Assembly: GCF_000186865.1 (NCBI RefSeq)
Contig: NW_008705593.1
Span: 334,048 to 398,047, forward strand
Length of the DNA: 64,000 nucleotides
Direction of reading: 5' to 3'
Source of the DNA: Aureococcus anophagefferens
Lineage: Eukaryota; Sar; Pelagophyceae; Pelagomonadales; Pelagomonadaceae
Shown here: one piece after another, positions 1 through 8,977 of the stretch
Layout of the letters: each line of letters begins with the position of its first letter
Position numbering within the stretch: the stretch's first letter is position 1
The notes under the pieces: generated by a model
The model's database searches: none
What the model was told of the DNA's origin: nothing
The model's input: only the letters and a program-made list of their open reading frames with translations
Made by a program: the position numbers and the translations under genes

Positions 1-2
1 GC

Positions 3-632
3 GCCTACGCGCTGCCCTGCTTCGCGCCGGGCGCGCTCGAGGTCGTCGACGCGCTCCTCGTCGCGCGGCGCCGCGGCGACGCGACGCTGCGGATCGCGGC
101 GCTGCCGCCGGCCTACGTGCGCCACCCCTACACGTCCCTGGCCATGGTCCTCATCGACCGCGGCGCCGTGCCCGTGGGCATGCTCCGCCGGCCGACGCCG
201 GCGACCGCGGCGCTCGCGGCGTTCTACCCCGTGACGTGCAGCCCGCTCGAGCGCTACGCGCTTCGCGAGAGCGACCGCGTCGTCTTCGTGGCGTCCGACG
301 ACTGGGTCGCGGCGAACGGTGACCTCTGCGGGCCTCCGCCGCCCCGGGGCCCGCCGGGGTCCCCGCGGGCGGCGCCCGCGGCCGCGGACGCGGCGGACGC
401 GCCCGCGGCGGCCGCGGAACCGGAGGACGCCGCGCCGCTGGAGCCGCCCGCGCCCGAGTCGCCGGAGCCGTCGCCGGACAGGGCCCACCTCGAGATCGAG
501 AACGTCGGCGCGCCGCCGTCCGCCGCGGAGCCCGAGGACCTCACCTTCGACATGCTCCCCGCGCCGTCGCCGCCGGAGAACGGCGACGCGCTGTCCCAGT
601 GGACGCGCCAGTCCTGGGGGCTCTCGTGTTAG
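3..632 (+). CDS. BK-type (Slo-like) potassium channel, C-terminal part (5' partial)
   Basis: The reading frame is open from the left edge and stops at 630-632, so only the last ~209 residues are present. The first part reads like the end of the second RCK region of calcium-activated BK channels: a PCFAPGALEVVDALL segment, then SLAMVLIDRGAVPVGMLRRP, then a closing strand with ESDRVVFVASDDW, matching the Slo pattern where a DRV(F/V)V strand ends the gating-ring domain. The last ~100 residues are a Pro/Ala/Glu-rich tail with no fold I recognise. The transmembrane and pore parts lie outside the window, so the channel identity is an inference from this domain alone. The stop is one base from the stop of the opposite-strand LIS1 gene. 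Confidence 0.55.
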   Translation, partial: AYALPCFAPGALEVVDALLVARRRGDATLRIAALPPAYVRHPYTSLAMVLIDRGAVPVGMLRRPTPATAALAAFYPVTCSPLERYALRESDRVVFVASDDWVAANGDLCGPPPPRGPPGSPRAAPAAADAADAPAAAAEPEDAAPLEPPAPESPEPSPDRAHLEIENVGAPPSAAEPEDLTFDMLPAPSPPENGDALSQWTRQSWGLSC

Positions 633-633
633 C

Positions 634-1950
634 CTAGCGGCAGCTCCAGAGGCGGACGAGGCGGTCGTCGCCGCCGGAGACGAGCGTCTTGGCGTCGCCG
701 CAGAGCGCGAGCGCGGCGACGAAGCCCGCGTGGGCGTCGTCGAGGGACGCGACGACGCGGCCGTCGGGCACGTCCCAGACCTTGATGGACCGGTCGTCGG
801 ACGCCGTCGACAGGCGCCTGCCGCACGGGTGCCACGCGAGGCACCGGACCCAGGACCCGTGGGCCGCGAGGACGCGGAGGCACGCGGGCGCCGGCAGCCC
901 CGTCGCGCCCGCCGCCGGGTCCGGCGCGACGCGCCAGACGCGGGCCTCGCCGTCGCGCGCGCACGTCGCCACGACGACGCTTCGCCGCGCGGCCGCGCCG
1001 TCCGCGAGCGAGAGCTTCGCGTAGGCCGCGGCGTCGACGGCGCGCGTCGCCGCGTCCGGGCCGAAGGCGACGGCCTCGACGGCGTGGGCGTGGCCCGCGA
1101 GGGGTTGGGCCGCGTCGGCGAGCGCGCCGCCCGCGCCGAGCGCGAAGATCCGAGCCGTATTGCCGCCGCACGTCGCGACGAGCGCGGCGCAGTCGCCGCC
1201 GTAGCGCGCGCCCCGGGCGCAGCGCCGCGCCGCGCAGCCCCGCAACGCCTCGCCGGCGCCGTGGGGCGCGCGCGCGGCGCCGAGCGCGGCGCCGTCCGCG
1301 GGCCGCCAGCAGCGGACGTCGCCGTCGCGCGACGCCGTGACGACCGCGGCCGCGTCCGCGCCGCCGTCGCCGTGGGCGAAGCAGCCGCCGCTCACGGCGC
1401 CGCCGTGGCCCCGGAGCGTCGCGCCGGCGCCGCCGCCCGCGGCCACGGCGGCCGCGGGCCAGACCTTGGCCGTGCCGTCGGCCGAGCAGCTGAGGAGCGC
1501 GCCGCCGTCGTCGAAGGCGAGCGCGAGCACGGCGTCGACGTGGCCGCCGAGCGACCCGGCGGCGGCGCCACTCGCGCAGTCCCAGAGCCGGATCGCGCCG
1601 TCCTCGGCGCCCGTCGCCGCGAGGCCGCCGCTCGCCGCCGCGCAGGTCACGGCGCCGCGGTGGCCGCGGAGCGCGTGCGCGCAGGGCGCGCGCGGCGCGT
1701 AGGACCCGCCGGGCGGCGGCGTCGCGCGGCCGCCGGCCTTGGCCTTGGCCTCCAGGTCGAGGACGCGCCGCTGGAGCCGCACGACGGACACCCACTTGCG
1801 CTCGAGGGCGCCGGGCTGGGCGGCGGCGTCCGGCGGCGCCGGCGCGAAGGCGTCCGCCGCGGCCGGCGCGACTTTCTTGAGGTATTCTAATACTGCGGCG
1901 TCCAGCTGCGCGCGCTCCTTGCCGCTGAGGCCGCCGACGAGGGCGGACAT
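634..1950 (-). CDS. LIS1/PAFAH1B1-like WD40 dynein regulator
   Basis: 438 residues from the ATG at 1950; the frame stays open further upstream but without family similarity. A LisH-like helical segment lies at about 9-38. It is followed by a short helix containing ERKWVSVVRLQRRVLDLEAK, which matches the KKWTSVIRLQKKVMELE-type linker of LIS1. About seven WD40 blades fill residues 93-438, with repeated GH...W(D) signatures such as GHRGAVTC, DRSIKVWD and DRLVRLW. In other eukaryotes LIS1 binds cytoplasmic dynein and acts in nuclear and organelle positioning. No intron is needed. It is convergent with the channel gene (one base between stops) and divergent from the C2 gene (231 bp between starts). 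Confidence 0.85.
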   Translation of the reverse strand: MSALVGGLSGKERAQLDAAVLEYLKKVAPAAADAFAPAPPDAAAQPGALERKWVSVVRLQRRVLDLEAKAKAGGRATPPPGGSYAPRAPCAHALRGHRGAVTCAAASGGLAATGAEDGAIRLWDCASGAAAGSLGGHVDAVLALAFDDGGALLSCSADGTAKVWPAAAVAAGGGAGATLRGHGGAVSGGCFAHGDGGADAAAVVTASRDGDVRCWRPADGAALGAARAPHGAGEALRGCAARRCARGARYGGDCAALVATCGGNTARIFALGAGGALADAAQPLAGHAHAVEAVAFGPDAATRAVDAAAYAKLSLADGAAARRSVVVATCARDGEARVWRVAPDPAAGATGLPAPACLRVLAAHGSWVRCLAWHPCGRRLSTASDDRSIKVWDVPDGRVVASLDDAHAGFVAALALCGDAKTLVSGGDDRLVRLWSCR

Positions 1951-2181
1951 CGTTGCGGTGCTAGCTGCGGCAAGCGGGTCGCGCGATGAGCTTGTTGGGG
2001 CGCGGCGCACTGATCTTTTAGCCACTTTTTGTTGCACTTGTGGTAATTCGAGCCGCAGCATCCTTCGTCGCGAGCGCCGCCGCCGCCGCTGCCGCCGCGC
2101 CGCTGTCGTCATCGTCGTCGTCACGCGCCGCCGTCGTCGTCGTCACGCGCGCGTGGAAATTCGACTTCGAGAACGCAAATC
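1951..2181. promoter_or_regulatory. Divergent intergenic region between LIS1-like and C2-domain genes
   Basis: 231 bp separate the two start codons, so both promoters and 5' UTRs must lie here. It contains runs rich in GCC/GTC triplets (about 2080-2150) and a locally AT-richer patch (about 2010-2045). I see no clear TATA box. Confidence 0.4.
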
Positions 2182-3513
2182 ATGGGCGTTTACGCGACAA
2201 TTTTCGTCCTCTACCTGGCCCTGGACTACATCCTCGGCTTCGCGGCGACGCAGGCCATCAAATACTGCATGAATTACGACATCCAGATCACCTGGCTCTC
2301 GATCCACCTGGGCTGGAGCGAGGTCACGATCAGCCTGGGCCCGCTCATGTGGAGGAACCCGAAGAAGTTCCAGGAGACGCCCTTCCTGCTCAAGCTCGGC
2401 CGCGTGAGCCTGCGGCTCAGCCCGCGGAGCGTCTACGCGCACCTGGCCGGCGGCGGCGGCGGCGCCGCGCCGCCCGTCGACGTCGACAACTTCGAGGTCG
2501 AGGGCGTGAAGCTCCACCTGGAGCGCAACGCCAAGGGCCTGAACCTCTGGGCGGCGCTGGGCGTCTCGGACGAGGAGGGCCAGGCGCGCGCGGACGAGAG
2601 CCGCGCGTGCGACGCCGCGGGCCGCTTTGACCCGGCCGCCTTCGACGACGACGGCACGGACGAGGCGGCGCCGGGCGCCGCCGCCTGCGCGGCGGCCGAC
2701 GACGCCCTGGCGCGGCTCCGCGTCGAGCGCATCTGCGTCCGCGGCTGCCGCTTCAACGTCGACGCGTTCCTCAAGGCGTCGAAGACCAAGGCCGACGCGA
2801 AGGAGAACGTCGTCAAGATCCGGTGCCTCGAGCTCGTCCACGACGAGCTCCGGCCCTCCTCCAAGAGCGGCCGCGACGTCAAGGGCGGGCTCCACGCCGA
2901 CGAGGTCGTGAGCCGGCTGGTGTGGCGCGTCGTCGACGAGGTGACCAAGGGCAACGCGGGCGTGCTCCTGAAAGCCGCGGCGGGCGCGGCCGCGGACCAG
3001 TCCATCGCGGCCGTGAAGAACGCGTCGAACGCGGGCGTCAAGGCCACGGGCGGCGCGATCCTGAACGCGGGCCACCGCACGTCCGTGAAGGTAAACGACC
3101 GCCTCAAGGACGGCTTCACCGAGTTCGCCGCGGAGAAGCTCGAGATCTGGGTCCTCGGCGGCAAGCACCTCGCGGGCAAGCCCAGCGCCTACCTGAAACT
3201 CCAGATCGGCAAGAAGGGCGTCAAGGCCAAGACCAAGGTCGCGACGGCGTCGAGCAACCCGGCCTGGCACGAGCTCGTCGCGCTCGCGCCCGTCGAGAGC
3301 CTCGACCTCGACCTCCGCGTCCAGGTCTACGACCGGCGGCTCCTCCAGGGCGACGCGCAGCAGGGCGCGACGCTCAAGCTGCCGCTGGCGGAACTCGAGC
3401 CGAACGTCGAGCAGGACGCGTGGTTCGCCGTGCCGCCCGCGGACGGCGACGCGACGGCCGCCGGCGGGAAGGAGCCCGCGGTCCACCTCAAGCTCCGCCT
3501 CGTCGTGTCGTAA
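2182..3513 (+). CDS. Membrane-anchored C2-domain protein
   Basis: 443 residues. The N-terminus has one hydrophobic segment (about 3-25). Residues ~60-135 (a strand-rich part with VDNFEVEGVKLHLERN and KGLNLWAALG) resemble the repeated strands of lipid-transfer bridge/AsmA-type proteins, but only weakly. Residues ~318-440 look like a C2 domain: LEIWVLGGKHL, SNPAWHELV and DLDLRVQVYDRR follow the usual strand order, although the full set of calcium-binding aspartates is not obvious. The architecture suggests an endomembrane protein working at lipid surfaces or contact sites, which is inference. No intron is needed. Confidence 0.7.
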   Translation: MGVYATIFVLYLALDYILGFAATQAIKYCMNYDIQITWLSIHLGWSEVTISLGPLMWRNPKKFQETPFLLKLGRVSLRLSPRSVYAHLAGGGGGAAPPVDVDNFEVEGVKLHLERNAKGLNLWAALGVSDEEGQARADESRACDAAGRFDPAAFDDDGTDEAAPGAAACAAADDALARLRVERICVRGCRFNVDAFLKASKTKADAKENVVKIRCLELVHDELRPSSKSGRDVKGGLHADEVVSRLVWRVVDEVTKGNAGVLLKAAAGAAADQSIAAVKNASNAGVKATGGAILNAGHRTSVKVNDRLKDGFTEFAAEKLEIWVLGGKHLAGKPSAYLKLQIGKKGVKAKTKVATASSNPAWHELVALAPVESLDLDLRVQVYDRRLLQGDAQQGATLKLPLAELEPNVEQDAWFAVPPADGDATAAGGKEPAVHLKLRLVVS

Positions 3514-3642
3514 GGGGGCGCGTCTTTTTTTCCTGTGGAAGGGTTTTTAGCGTGTCCTTTACTTCATCTTGCATCGGGAACAAGCCGAGCTCGAGCCACT
3601 CTGGCGCATAGACCACCGCCGCGCACGTCGCCGCCAGCCAGC

Positions 3643-4626
3643 ATGCTGCTGCGCCGCCTCGCCCGGCGCGCGCCGTCCCTGGTCCTGGGCCGCGGCGCGC
3701 CGGCGCGCGCCTTCGCCGACGCGCCCTTCGACCACGTGAAGACGGAGCGCGAGATCGGCGAGCTGCAGCGCAGCGTGCGCGACGCGCTGGGCGCCCAGGA
3801 CGTGGCGACGGCGACGGCGGCGAGCGAGGCGCTGATGGCGCTCGCGCGCGAGTCCTACGGCGAGGAGCGGAACCCCGTGCTCGCCGCCGCGTACAACGAC
3901 GCCGCGCTCTGCGTCAAGGCCGCGGGCGACTACGAGGCCGCGGGCCTGCTGCTCGCGAGGTCCGTGCAGGCCTACGAGACCTGCGGCATGGGCGACCACG
4001 CGTCGACGGCGACGTCGCTCCACAACATGGGCGTCTGCTACAAGGAGCACGCGGCGCGGCCGCAGATCCGCGGCTTGGAGCGCGCGGCGCTCCTCGACCG
4101 CGCGGCCGAGGCGCTCGAGGAGTCGGTGCTCCGCCGGGAGCGGAGCGCGGGCTTCGACGCCAAGCGCGACGCGCCGGCCCTCGCGACGACGCAGGTCATC
4201 CGCGCGTCCGTGCTGCGGCTGTCGAAGAAGCCGGGCGACGCCGCGGACGTGCTGGACGGCGCGATCTCGTCGCTCCGCGTGGCGTTGGCGCACACGCCCG
4301 TCGACACCATACGCACGGCCCTGGCCGCGGCGCTGAACAACAAGGCCCTCTACGCCAAGCACGACGGCGACGCGGACAACGCCGCGGGGCCTCTCTACGC
4401 GGAGGCGCTCGCGCTCCGCGAGGCCGCGCTCGGCGCCGCGCACCCGCTCGTCATCCAGACGCTCCACAACATCGCCGAGCACCTCGACGCGGCGGGCGAC
4501 GACGACGACGCCAACGGCATCCGCGAGGAGATCCTCCGGCGCTTGGACGTCGACGCGGACGACGCGGACGAGGCCTTCGCGGGGGCCGCGCGCGCCTGGG
4601 CGGCGAAGAACGCGCCGCCAAAGTAA
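3643..4626 (+). CDS. Organelle-targeted TPR protein (kinesin-light-chain-type repeats)
   Basis: 327 residues using the ATG at 3643. An upstream in-frame start at 3535 would add 36 residues, but the downstream one gives a classic arginine-rich leader (MLLRRLARRAPSLVLGR) expected for a mitochondrial or plastid transit peptide. The body is TPR-like, with paired helices such as AYNDAALCVKAAGDYEAAG, SLHNMGVCYKEHA and ALNNKALYAKHDGDADNAA. The last, with HPLVIQTLHNIAEHL, resembles KLC-type TPRs. Partner unknown. Single exon. Confidence 0.7.
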   Translation: MLLRRLARRAPSLVLGRGAPARAFADAPFDHVKTEREIGELQRSVRDALGAQDVATATAASEALMALARESYGEERNPVLAAAYNDAALCVKAAGDYEAAGLLLARSVQAYETCGMGDHASTATSLHNMGVCYKEHAARPQIRGLERAALLDRAAEALEESVLRRERSAGFDAKRDAPALATTQVIRASVLRLSKKPGDAADVLDGAISSLRVALAHTPVDTIRTALAAALNNKALYAKHDGDADNAAGPLYAEALALREAALGAAHPLVIQTLHNIAEHLDAAGDDDDANGIREEILRRLDVDADDADEAFAGAARAWAAKNAPPK

Positions 4627-4763
4627 GCGGCGTCGTACTTTGGTTTCGGAGCGATCTTGTCGCATTCAGAGCCGCGCGCACGCCGCCGAGGCACATCAAC
4701 GTTGACCCTTGTAGCCTTCGTCGATGTCGTATTCCTCAACCAGATGGAGGTGGTCGAGTAAAA

Positions 4764-6406
4764 ATGGGTTTTCACAGGCCAAAGATGGCAAAACTCCGGC
4801 TGGCATGCACCTTGCTAGCGTGCGCCAAAGGATTAACCCCGCAGCGCATGCCAGCAGCGCCGAAAACGGCGCAAAAGGTCGCGACCGTCGAGGCGCTCGG
4901 CGAGGCCGTCGCGGTCGCGGCTCCGGACGCCTTCGACTGGTTCGACCACTGGTACCCCGTGAATGTCGTCGACAGCATGGACCCGTCGCGCCCCCACAAG
5001 GTGCAGCTGCTGGGCCTGAACCTCGTGCTCTGGAACGACGGCGCGACCGTCGGCGGCGAGAAGGCCGCGGGGTCGTGGCGCGCGTTCGAGGACTCGTGCC
5101 CGCACCGGCGGGGCCCGCTGAGCGAGGGCCGCGTCGAGGACGACGGGACGCTGCTGTGTTCCTACCACGGCTGGCGCTACGACGGCTCCGGCGCGTGCTC
5201 GGACCTGCCGTACTCGCCGGAGAGCAAGCGGGAGCGGCACCAGTGCTCGGCGTCGTGCGCGTCGTTCCCCACCCAGGTCGCCGACGGCATGGTCTGGGTC
5301 TTTCCCAACAGGGCGATCTCCGCCATCGAGGCGCTGCTCAAGCCCGCGCCTCTCGTCAGCGAGCTGCACGACCCGCGGCCGGGCGAGGACCGCGACTGGC
5401 AGGTGAAGATCCCGGCCGGCGTCCGCGACTTCCCCTGCGGCTGGGACACGATGGTCGAGAACACCCTGGACCCGGCCCACTTCTGCGCCGCGCACCACGG
5501 CACGCTCGGCGACCGCTACAGCGACCCGCGGGCCTACACCTTCAAGACCACGAAGAAGGTGTCGCGCGACGGCGGCTTCGAGCTCGACGGCGACATGGGC
5601 TCGCTGGAGTCAGCGTCGAGCGACGGGAGTGTTTTTTCGAGTGAATGTCGCCTGAAGATGTGAAGAAATCCGACCCCGTCGCACTTGGTAGGCTGGAGTT
5701 CGTGCCGCCGTGCCTCGTCAAGTACCGGCCCAACTACGGCGCCATGCCCTTTGAAGGCGCGCTGGTGCTGGCGACGTACTGCGTGCCCACGGCGCCGGGG
5801 AAGGTCCGGCCGCTCGCGACGGTGCTGCGCGATCGCGCGGCGCCCTTCGGGGAGACGCTCGCCGAGCGCGCGCTGGCCGTCTTCATGGGGCCGACGTGGT
5901 TTCCGGGGCTGGTGCCGAAGTGGTTCGGCCACATCGCGTCGTCCGTCGTGCTGCACCAGGACGCCGCGCTCCTCTACGAGCAGTACCGGAATCTGATCGA
6001 CGAGGGCTACGAGCCGACGAAGCCCGGCTCGAAATCCTTCAACCAGGTCTGCTACATGCCCAACGACGTCGACCGGGGCGTCACGGCCTACCGGCGCTGG
6101 CTCCAGGTCCACGCGGGCGGCGGCGTCCCCTGGGCCTGCGACGACGCGCTGCCGCCGCGGGGCTCCGAGGACATCTTCGACATGTGGGACGCCCACACGA
6201 GCCACTGCTCCCATTGCCTGGACGCCTACCGCAACTTCGGGATCGCGCGCGACGTCGCCGCGGGCGCGGTCGTCGTCGCCGCGCTCCTCCCGGACGCCGC
6301 GCCTCGGTTGCCCGTGGGCCTCGCCGCCGCGGCCCTCGCGCTCGGCATCGACCGGTTCATGGGCCTCTTCCGGCGCTACGAGTTCTCCCACCATGATAAT
6401 GATTAG
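4764..6406 (+). CDS. Rieske non-haem iron oxygenase, pheophorbide a oxygenase-like
   Basis: Two exons, 4764-5602 and 5692-6406, give 517 residues. A hydrophobic leader (from 4764, or from the ATG at 4785) suggests plastid targeting. The Rieske 2Fe-2S motif is CPH...CSYHGW at about residues 112-134. The mononuclear iron site is DPAHFCAAHH at about 238-247. Near the C-terminus (about 450) HCSHC supplies the CxxC typical of the PaO/Tic55/CAO group, followed by two hydrophobic stretches that fit a membrane anchor. Family members oxidise chlorophyll breakdown products or act at the plastid envelope; the substrate cannot be told from sequence. The intron is an introner insertion: without splicing the protein would stop 20 codons past the junction. 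Confidence 0.85.
5603..5691 (+). mobile_element. Introner (short family), copy A: intron in the Rieske oxygenase gene
   Basis: An 81-bp element (5611-5691) is flanked by a perfect 8-bp direct repeat GCTGGAGT (5603-5610 and 5692-5699). It begins CAGCGTCGAGCGAC and ends CTTGGTAG. Treating the first target copy plus element as an 89-nt intron (GC donor, AG acceptor) restores the frame as GSL|EFVPP. A GT at 5609 gives an alternative in-frame donor that adds two residues. Closely related to the element at 31485-31573. Confidence 0.85.
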
Positions 6407-6708
6407 GCTTCGGCAGCATGTCCCGCCGGCGCAGGGAGGAATCACTTGGAGAAGGGAGGCCTAAGGTAAGGGAACGAGGAACGAGAGCACGATCGGAAGA
6501 ACCAGCCGCCTCCTCTCTCTAGCGCTGTAGGCGACCAGGGCCGCGGAGAAGAGATCCCGGGACTCGCGGGCACTGCAGCGTCTTCGGAGCACTTTGGGCA
6601 AAGGCGTGGGCGGCGCGTCAGAGGTCCCCCGCAAGGCGTGAGCGGCGGTGTCGAGGTCCCTTTTGAAGTCATTTTAGCCGGCGGGATATGTCAAACGCCG
6701 CTAAAACT
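6407..6708. other. Intergenic, convergent 3' ends
   Basis: 302 bp between the Rieske stop and the stop of the GT8-like gene on the other strand. It should hold both 3' UTRs. I see no repeat and no convincing coding segment. Confidence 0.5.
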
Positions 6709-7863
6709 TCACATTGTGTGGTGCTCGCGGCGCGCGGTGCAGCGGGCGTCGCAGGCCGACGGGCACGCGAGCGACGCGCTCCGTCCCGCCGCGTCGACCC
6801 TGGCACACCGGCGGTCGGGGGCCTTGGCGACGTGCTTGCACGTGCCCCCCCCCACCGCGCCCGCGACCGCCGCGGCGGTCCAGGAGTCGTCGTCGACGCA
6901 CGCGCACCGCTCGTGCGGGTGTTGGAGGTGGCTGAAGGCGCGGGCGTGGCCGTAGCAGAGCTCACGCATGCACAGGTCCGCGAAGCCCTTCTGCAGGTTC
7001 CACACGCAGGGGTCGACCTGCGCGGGCCGCCACCGCGCCTGCGCGTCCGCGGCCGCGTCGCTCGCGCGGCTGCGGTAGAAGAACCAGTGGAAGAAGCCCT
7101 GCATGCGCGCCTGGAACCGGCGGGGGTTGTTGTTCGGGCCCCAGCCCTCGCCGTTCCAGCCCGTGCGGGCGTCGACGCGCGCCGTCTCGAGCGCCGCGTG
7201 GAGCCGGCGCCGGAGGAGCTCGCTCGGCGGGACGGCGAGGAACGCGCCGTTGACGGGCACCTCGGGCCCGCGCGTCGTGAGGACGCGGCCCTCGGCGACG
7301 CAGTCGAAGAGCGGGCCAAAGTCCGCGGTGTCCTCGGGGTCGTAGTCCAGGTCCATGACGATCATCGCGTCGTACTCGCCGTAGCCCATCGGCTCGAGCT
7401 TCAGGAACTCCCGGGCCCCGCAGCAACCGCCGCTCTCGACCTTGATGCCCGCGCTCAGCTTCGGCGGCACGACGTGTTCGCTGTAGCGGATTTCGATGCC
7501 GAGATCTTCGAGCGCGGCGATCGTTGCGTTGGCCACGGGCACGCGCTGTCGCTCGGGGACCGGGAGGACGACGACGCGGTCCGCGCCGTTGCGCCGGGCC
7601 ACGCGCGCGACCTTGGCCTCGTGCTCCAGGAGGCCCGGGCCCTTGCGCGACGTGAGCGGGAGCTTGACGTGGGCGTCGAAGACGGAGACGAAGGCCCGGC
7701 GCCGCGCCGTGCCGTTGACGCAGGCGCCCAGGTCCTGGCAGTCGACGCCTTCGTCGAAGGCGAGGCATCTCGTTTTCCGCGTCGCCAGCCGAAACGCGAC
7801 CGTCTCCGCGTCTTCGGCGCCCCGTCCGACGCACAACAGGGCGCAGAGCGCCCACGCCCGCAT
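6709..7863 (-). CDS. Secreted or Golgi GT8-like glycosyltransferase
   Basis: 384 residues from the ATG at 7863, which opens a signal-peptide-like leader (MRAWALCALLCVGRGA). The centre has GCCGAREFLKLEPMGYGEYD followed by MIVMDLDYDPED, whose DLD matches the DxD metal/nucleotide-sugar motif, then VLTTRGPEVPVNGAF. The C-terminal third is rich in cysteines, expected to form disulfides in the lumen. The GCCGA(R/W)E(F/L)LKL block and the DxD region are shared with the gene at 29063-30614, so the two are distant paralogues of one nucleotide-sugar transferase group. Donor and acceptor sugars are unknown. Single exon. Confidence 0.6.
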   Translation of the reverse strand: MRAWALCALLCVGRGAEDAETVAFRLATRKTRCLAFDEGVDCQDLGACVNGTARRRAFVSVFDAHVKLPLTSRKGPGLLEHEAKVARVARRNGADRVVVLPVPERQRVPVANATIAALEDLGIEIRYSEHVVPPKLSAGIKVESGGCCGAREFLKLEPMGYGEYDAMIVMDLDYDPEDTADFGPLFDCVAEGRVLTTRGPEVPVNGAFLAVPPSELLRRRLHAALETARVDARTGWNGEGWGPNNNPRRFQARMQGFFHWFFYRSRASDAAADAQARWRPAQVDPCVWNLQKGFADLCMRELCYGHARAFSHLQHPHERCACVDDDSWTAAAVAGAVGGGTCKHVAKAPDRRCARVDAAGRSASLACPSACDARCTARREHHTM

Positions 7864-8104
7864 CTCCTTCGGAACGTTTTCAACTGAGATCGGACCACGT
7901 CGTCGCGCCTGCAAAGGAGTCGCCAGGCAAAGTGCCCGCCGCGCGAGAGGAGTCACGCAGCGAGCGACGATTTTGTCGTAAGGCGCACGTCAGGAGCGCG
8001 CACCAGGGGACCTCATCAGGAGCCTGAGCAGCCCCTGATCGAATCTCCCGGCACTCTCCCGGAATAATATTGACTTTCTTCCTGCAACGTCGAATGCTCC
8101 ATCA

Positions 8105-8965
8105 GTGCACCTCTTCCAGTCGCCGATTTCTCACCTCAGCCCAGGGCCTGCTGGGCGCTGCCTCGTCGTCGCGCGCCTCAGCTCGCTGGCTCCTGCGCGC
8201 CTCAGCTCGCTGGCTCCTGCGCGCCTCGCCGTCGTCCTCGCCTCGGCGCTCGCCGCAGCCGGCGCCATGAGCCACGTGGGCCCGAAGCGCTGCCCGGCGC
8301 CGAAGGCGGCGCTCTTCGACGTCGACGGCACGCTGGTCGACTCCATGCCGCGCTTCTACCCGAGCTGGAACGAGGCCGGCAAGCTCCACGGCGGCCTGTC
8401 CATGTCGCTCGACGAGTTCTACGCCTACGGCGGCTGGCCGCTGCCCGAGATCACGCGCGACCTGCACCGCAAGTGCGTCGGCGCGGAGGCGAGCGACGAG
8501 TTCGTGGCGGCGTACCTCGCGACGCACAAGCGGCTCACGGGCGAGCACGAGGCCGTCGTCGGCCCGCCGCCGGTCATCGCGTGCACGGCGGCCATCGCCA
8601 GAGAGTGGCTGGCCAGGGGCGTGCCCGTGGTCGCGGCGACGTCGGGCCTGCGGTGCCACGTCGAGGCGCACCTCGCCGCCGCGGGCCTCGGCGAGGTCTT
8701 CCCGCCGGAGAAAATCGTCACGGCCGCGGACCTGCCGCCGGGCCGGGGCAAGCCCAACCCCGACATCTTCCAGCGCGCCGCGGCGCTCGTCGGCGCCGAC
8801 GCGGCGGAGTGCGTCGCCTACGAGGACGCGGAGGCCGGCTTCGAGGCCGCGTACCGCGCGGGCTGCGAGGTCGTCGACGTCCGCGACCTGGCGGGCTACC
8901 CGCTCCCGCCGGCGCTCGCGCGGACCATGGCGGCGCAGCGCGCCGCGCGGACCTGGATCTCGTAA
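8105..8965 (+). CDS. HAD-superfamily hydrolase (beta-phosphoglucomutase/phosphatase-like)
   Basis: 286 residues from 8105, or 232 from the ATG at 8267; the catalytic domain starts after the second. The extra N-terminus is hydrophobic and could be a targeting leader. All four HAD motifs are visible: DVDGTLVDS (nucleophile Asp, general acid Asp), ATSG (motif II Ser/Thr), the lysine in GKPNPD, and the acidic YEDAEAG. The insert between motifs I and II is helical, as in class C1 phosphatases such as PGMB/YqaB. The substrate is probably a small phosphorylated metabolite. The stop is 12 bp from the stop of the opposite gene. Confidence 0.8.
   Translation: MHLFQSPISHLSPGPAGRCLVVARLSSLAPARLSSLAPARLAVVLASALAAAGAMSHVGPKRCPAPKAALFDVDGTLVDSMPRFYPSWNEAGKLHGGLSMSLDEFYAYGGWPLPEITRDLHRKCVGAEASDEFVAAYLATHKRLTGEHEAVVGPPPVIACTAAIAREWLARGVPVVAATSGLRCHVEAHLAAAGLGEVFPPEKIVTAADLPPGRGKPNPDIFQRAAALVGADAAECVAYEDAEAGFEAAYRAGCEVVDVRDLAGYPLPPALARTMAAQRAARTWIS
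8173..8220. repeat. 24-bp tandem duplication in the HAD gene leader
   Basis: Two consecutive copies of a 24-bp unit (containing CTCAGCTCGCTGGCTCCTGC) encode the duplicated peptide ARLSSLAP within the putative targeting leader. Confidence 0.75.
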
Positions 8966-8977
8966 AAAACGGGCGCG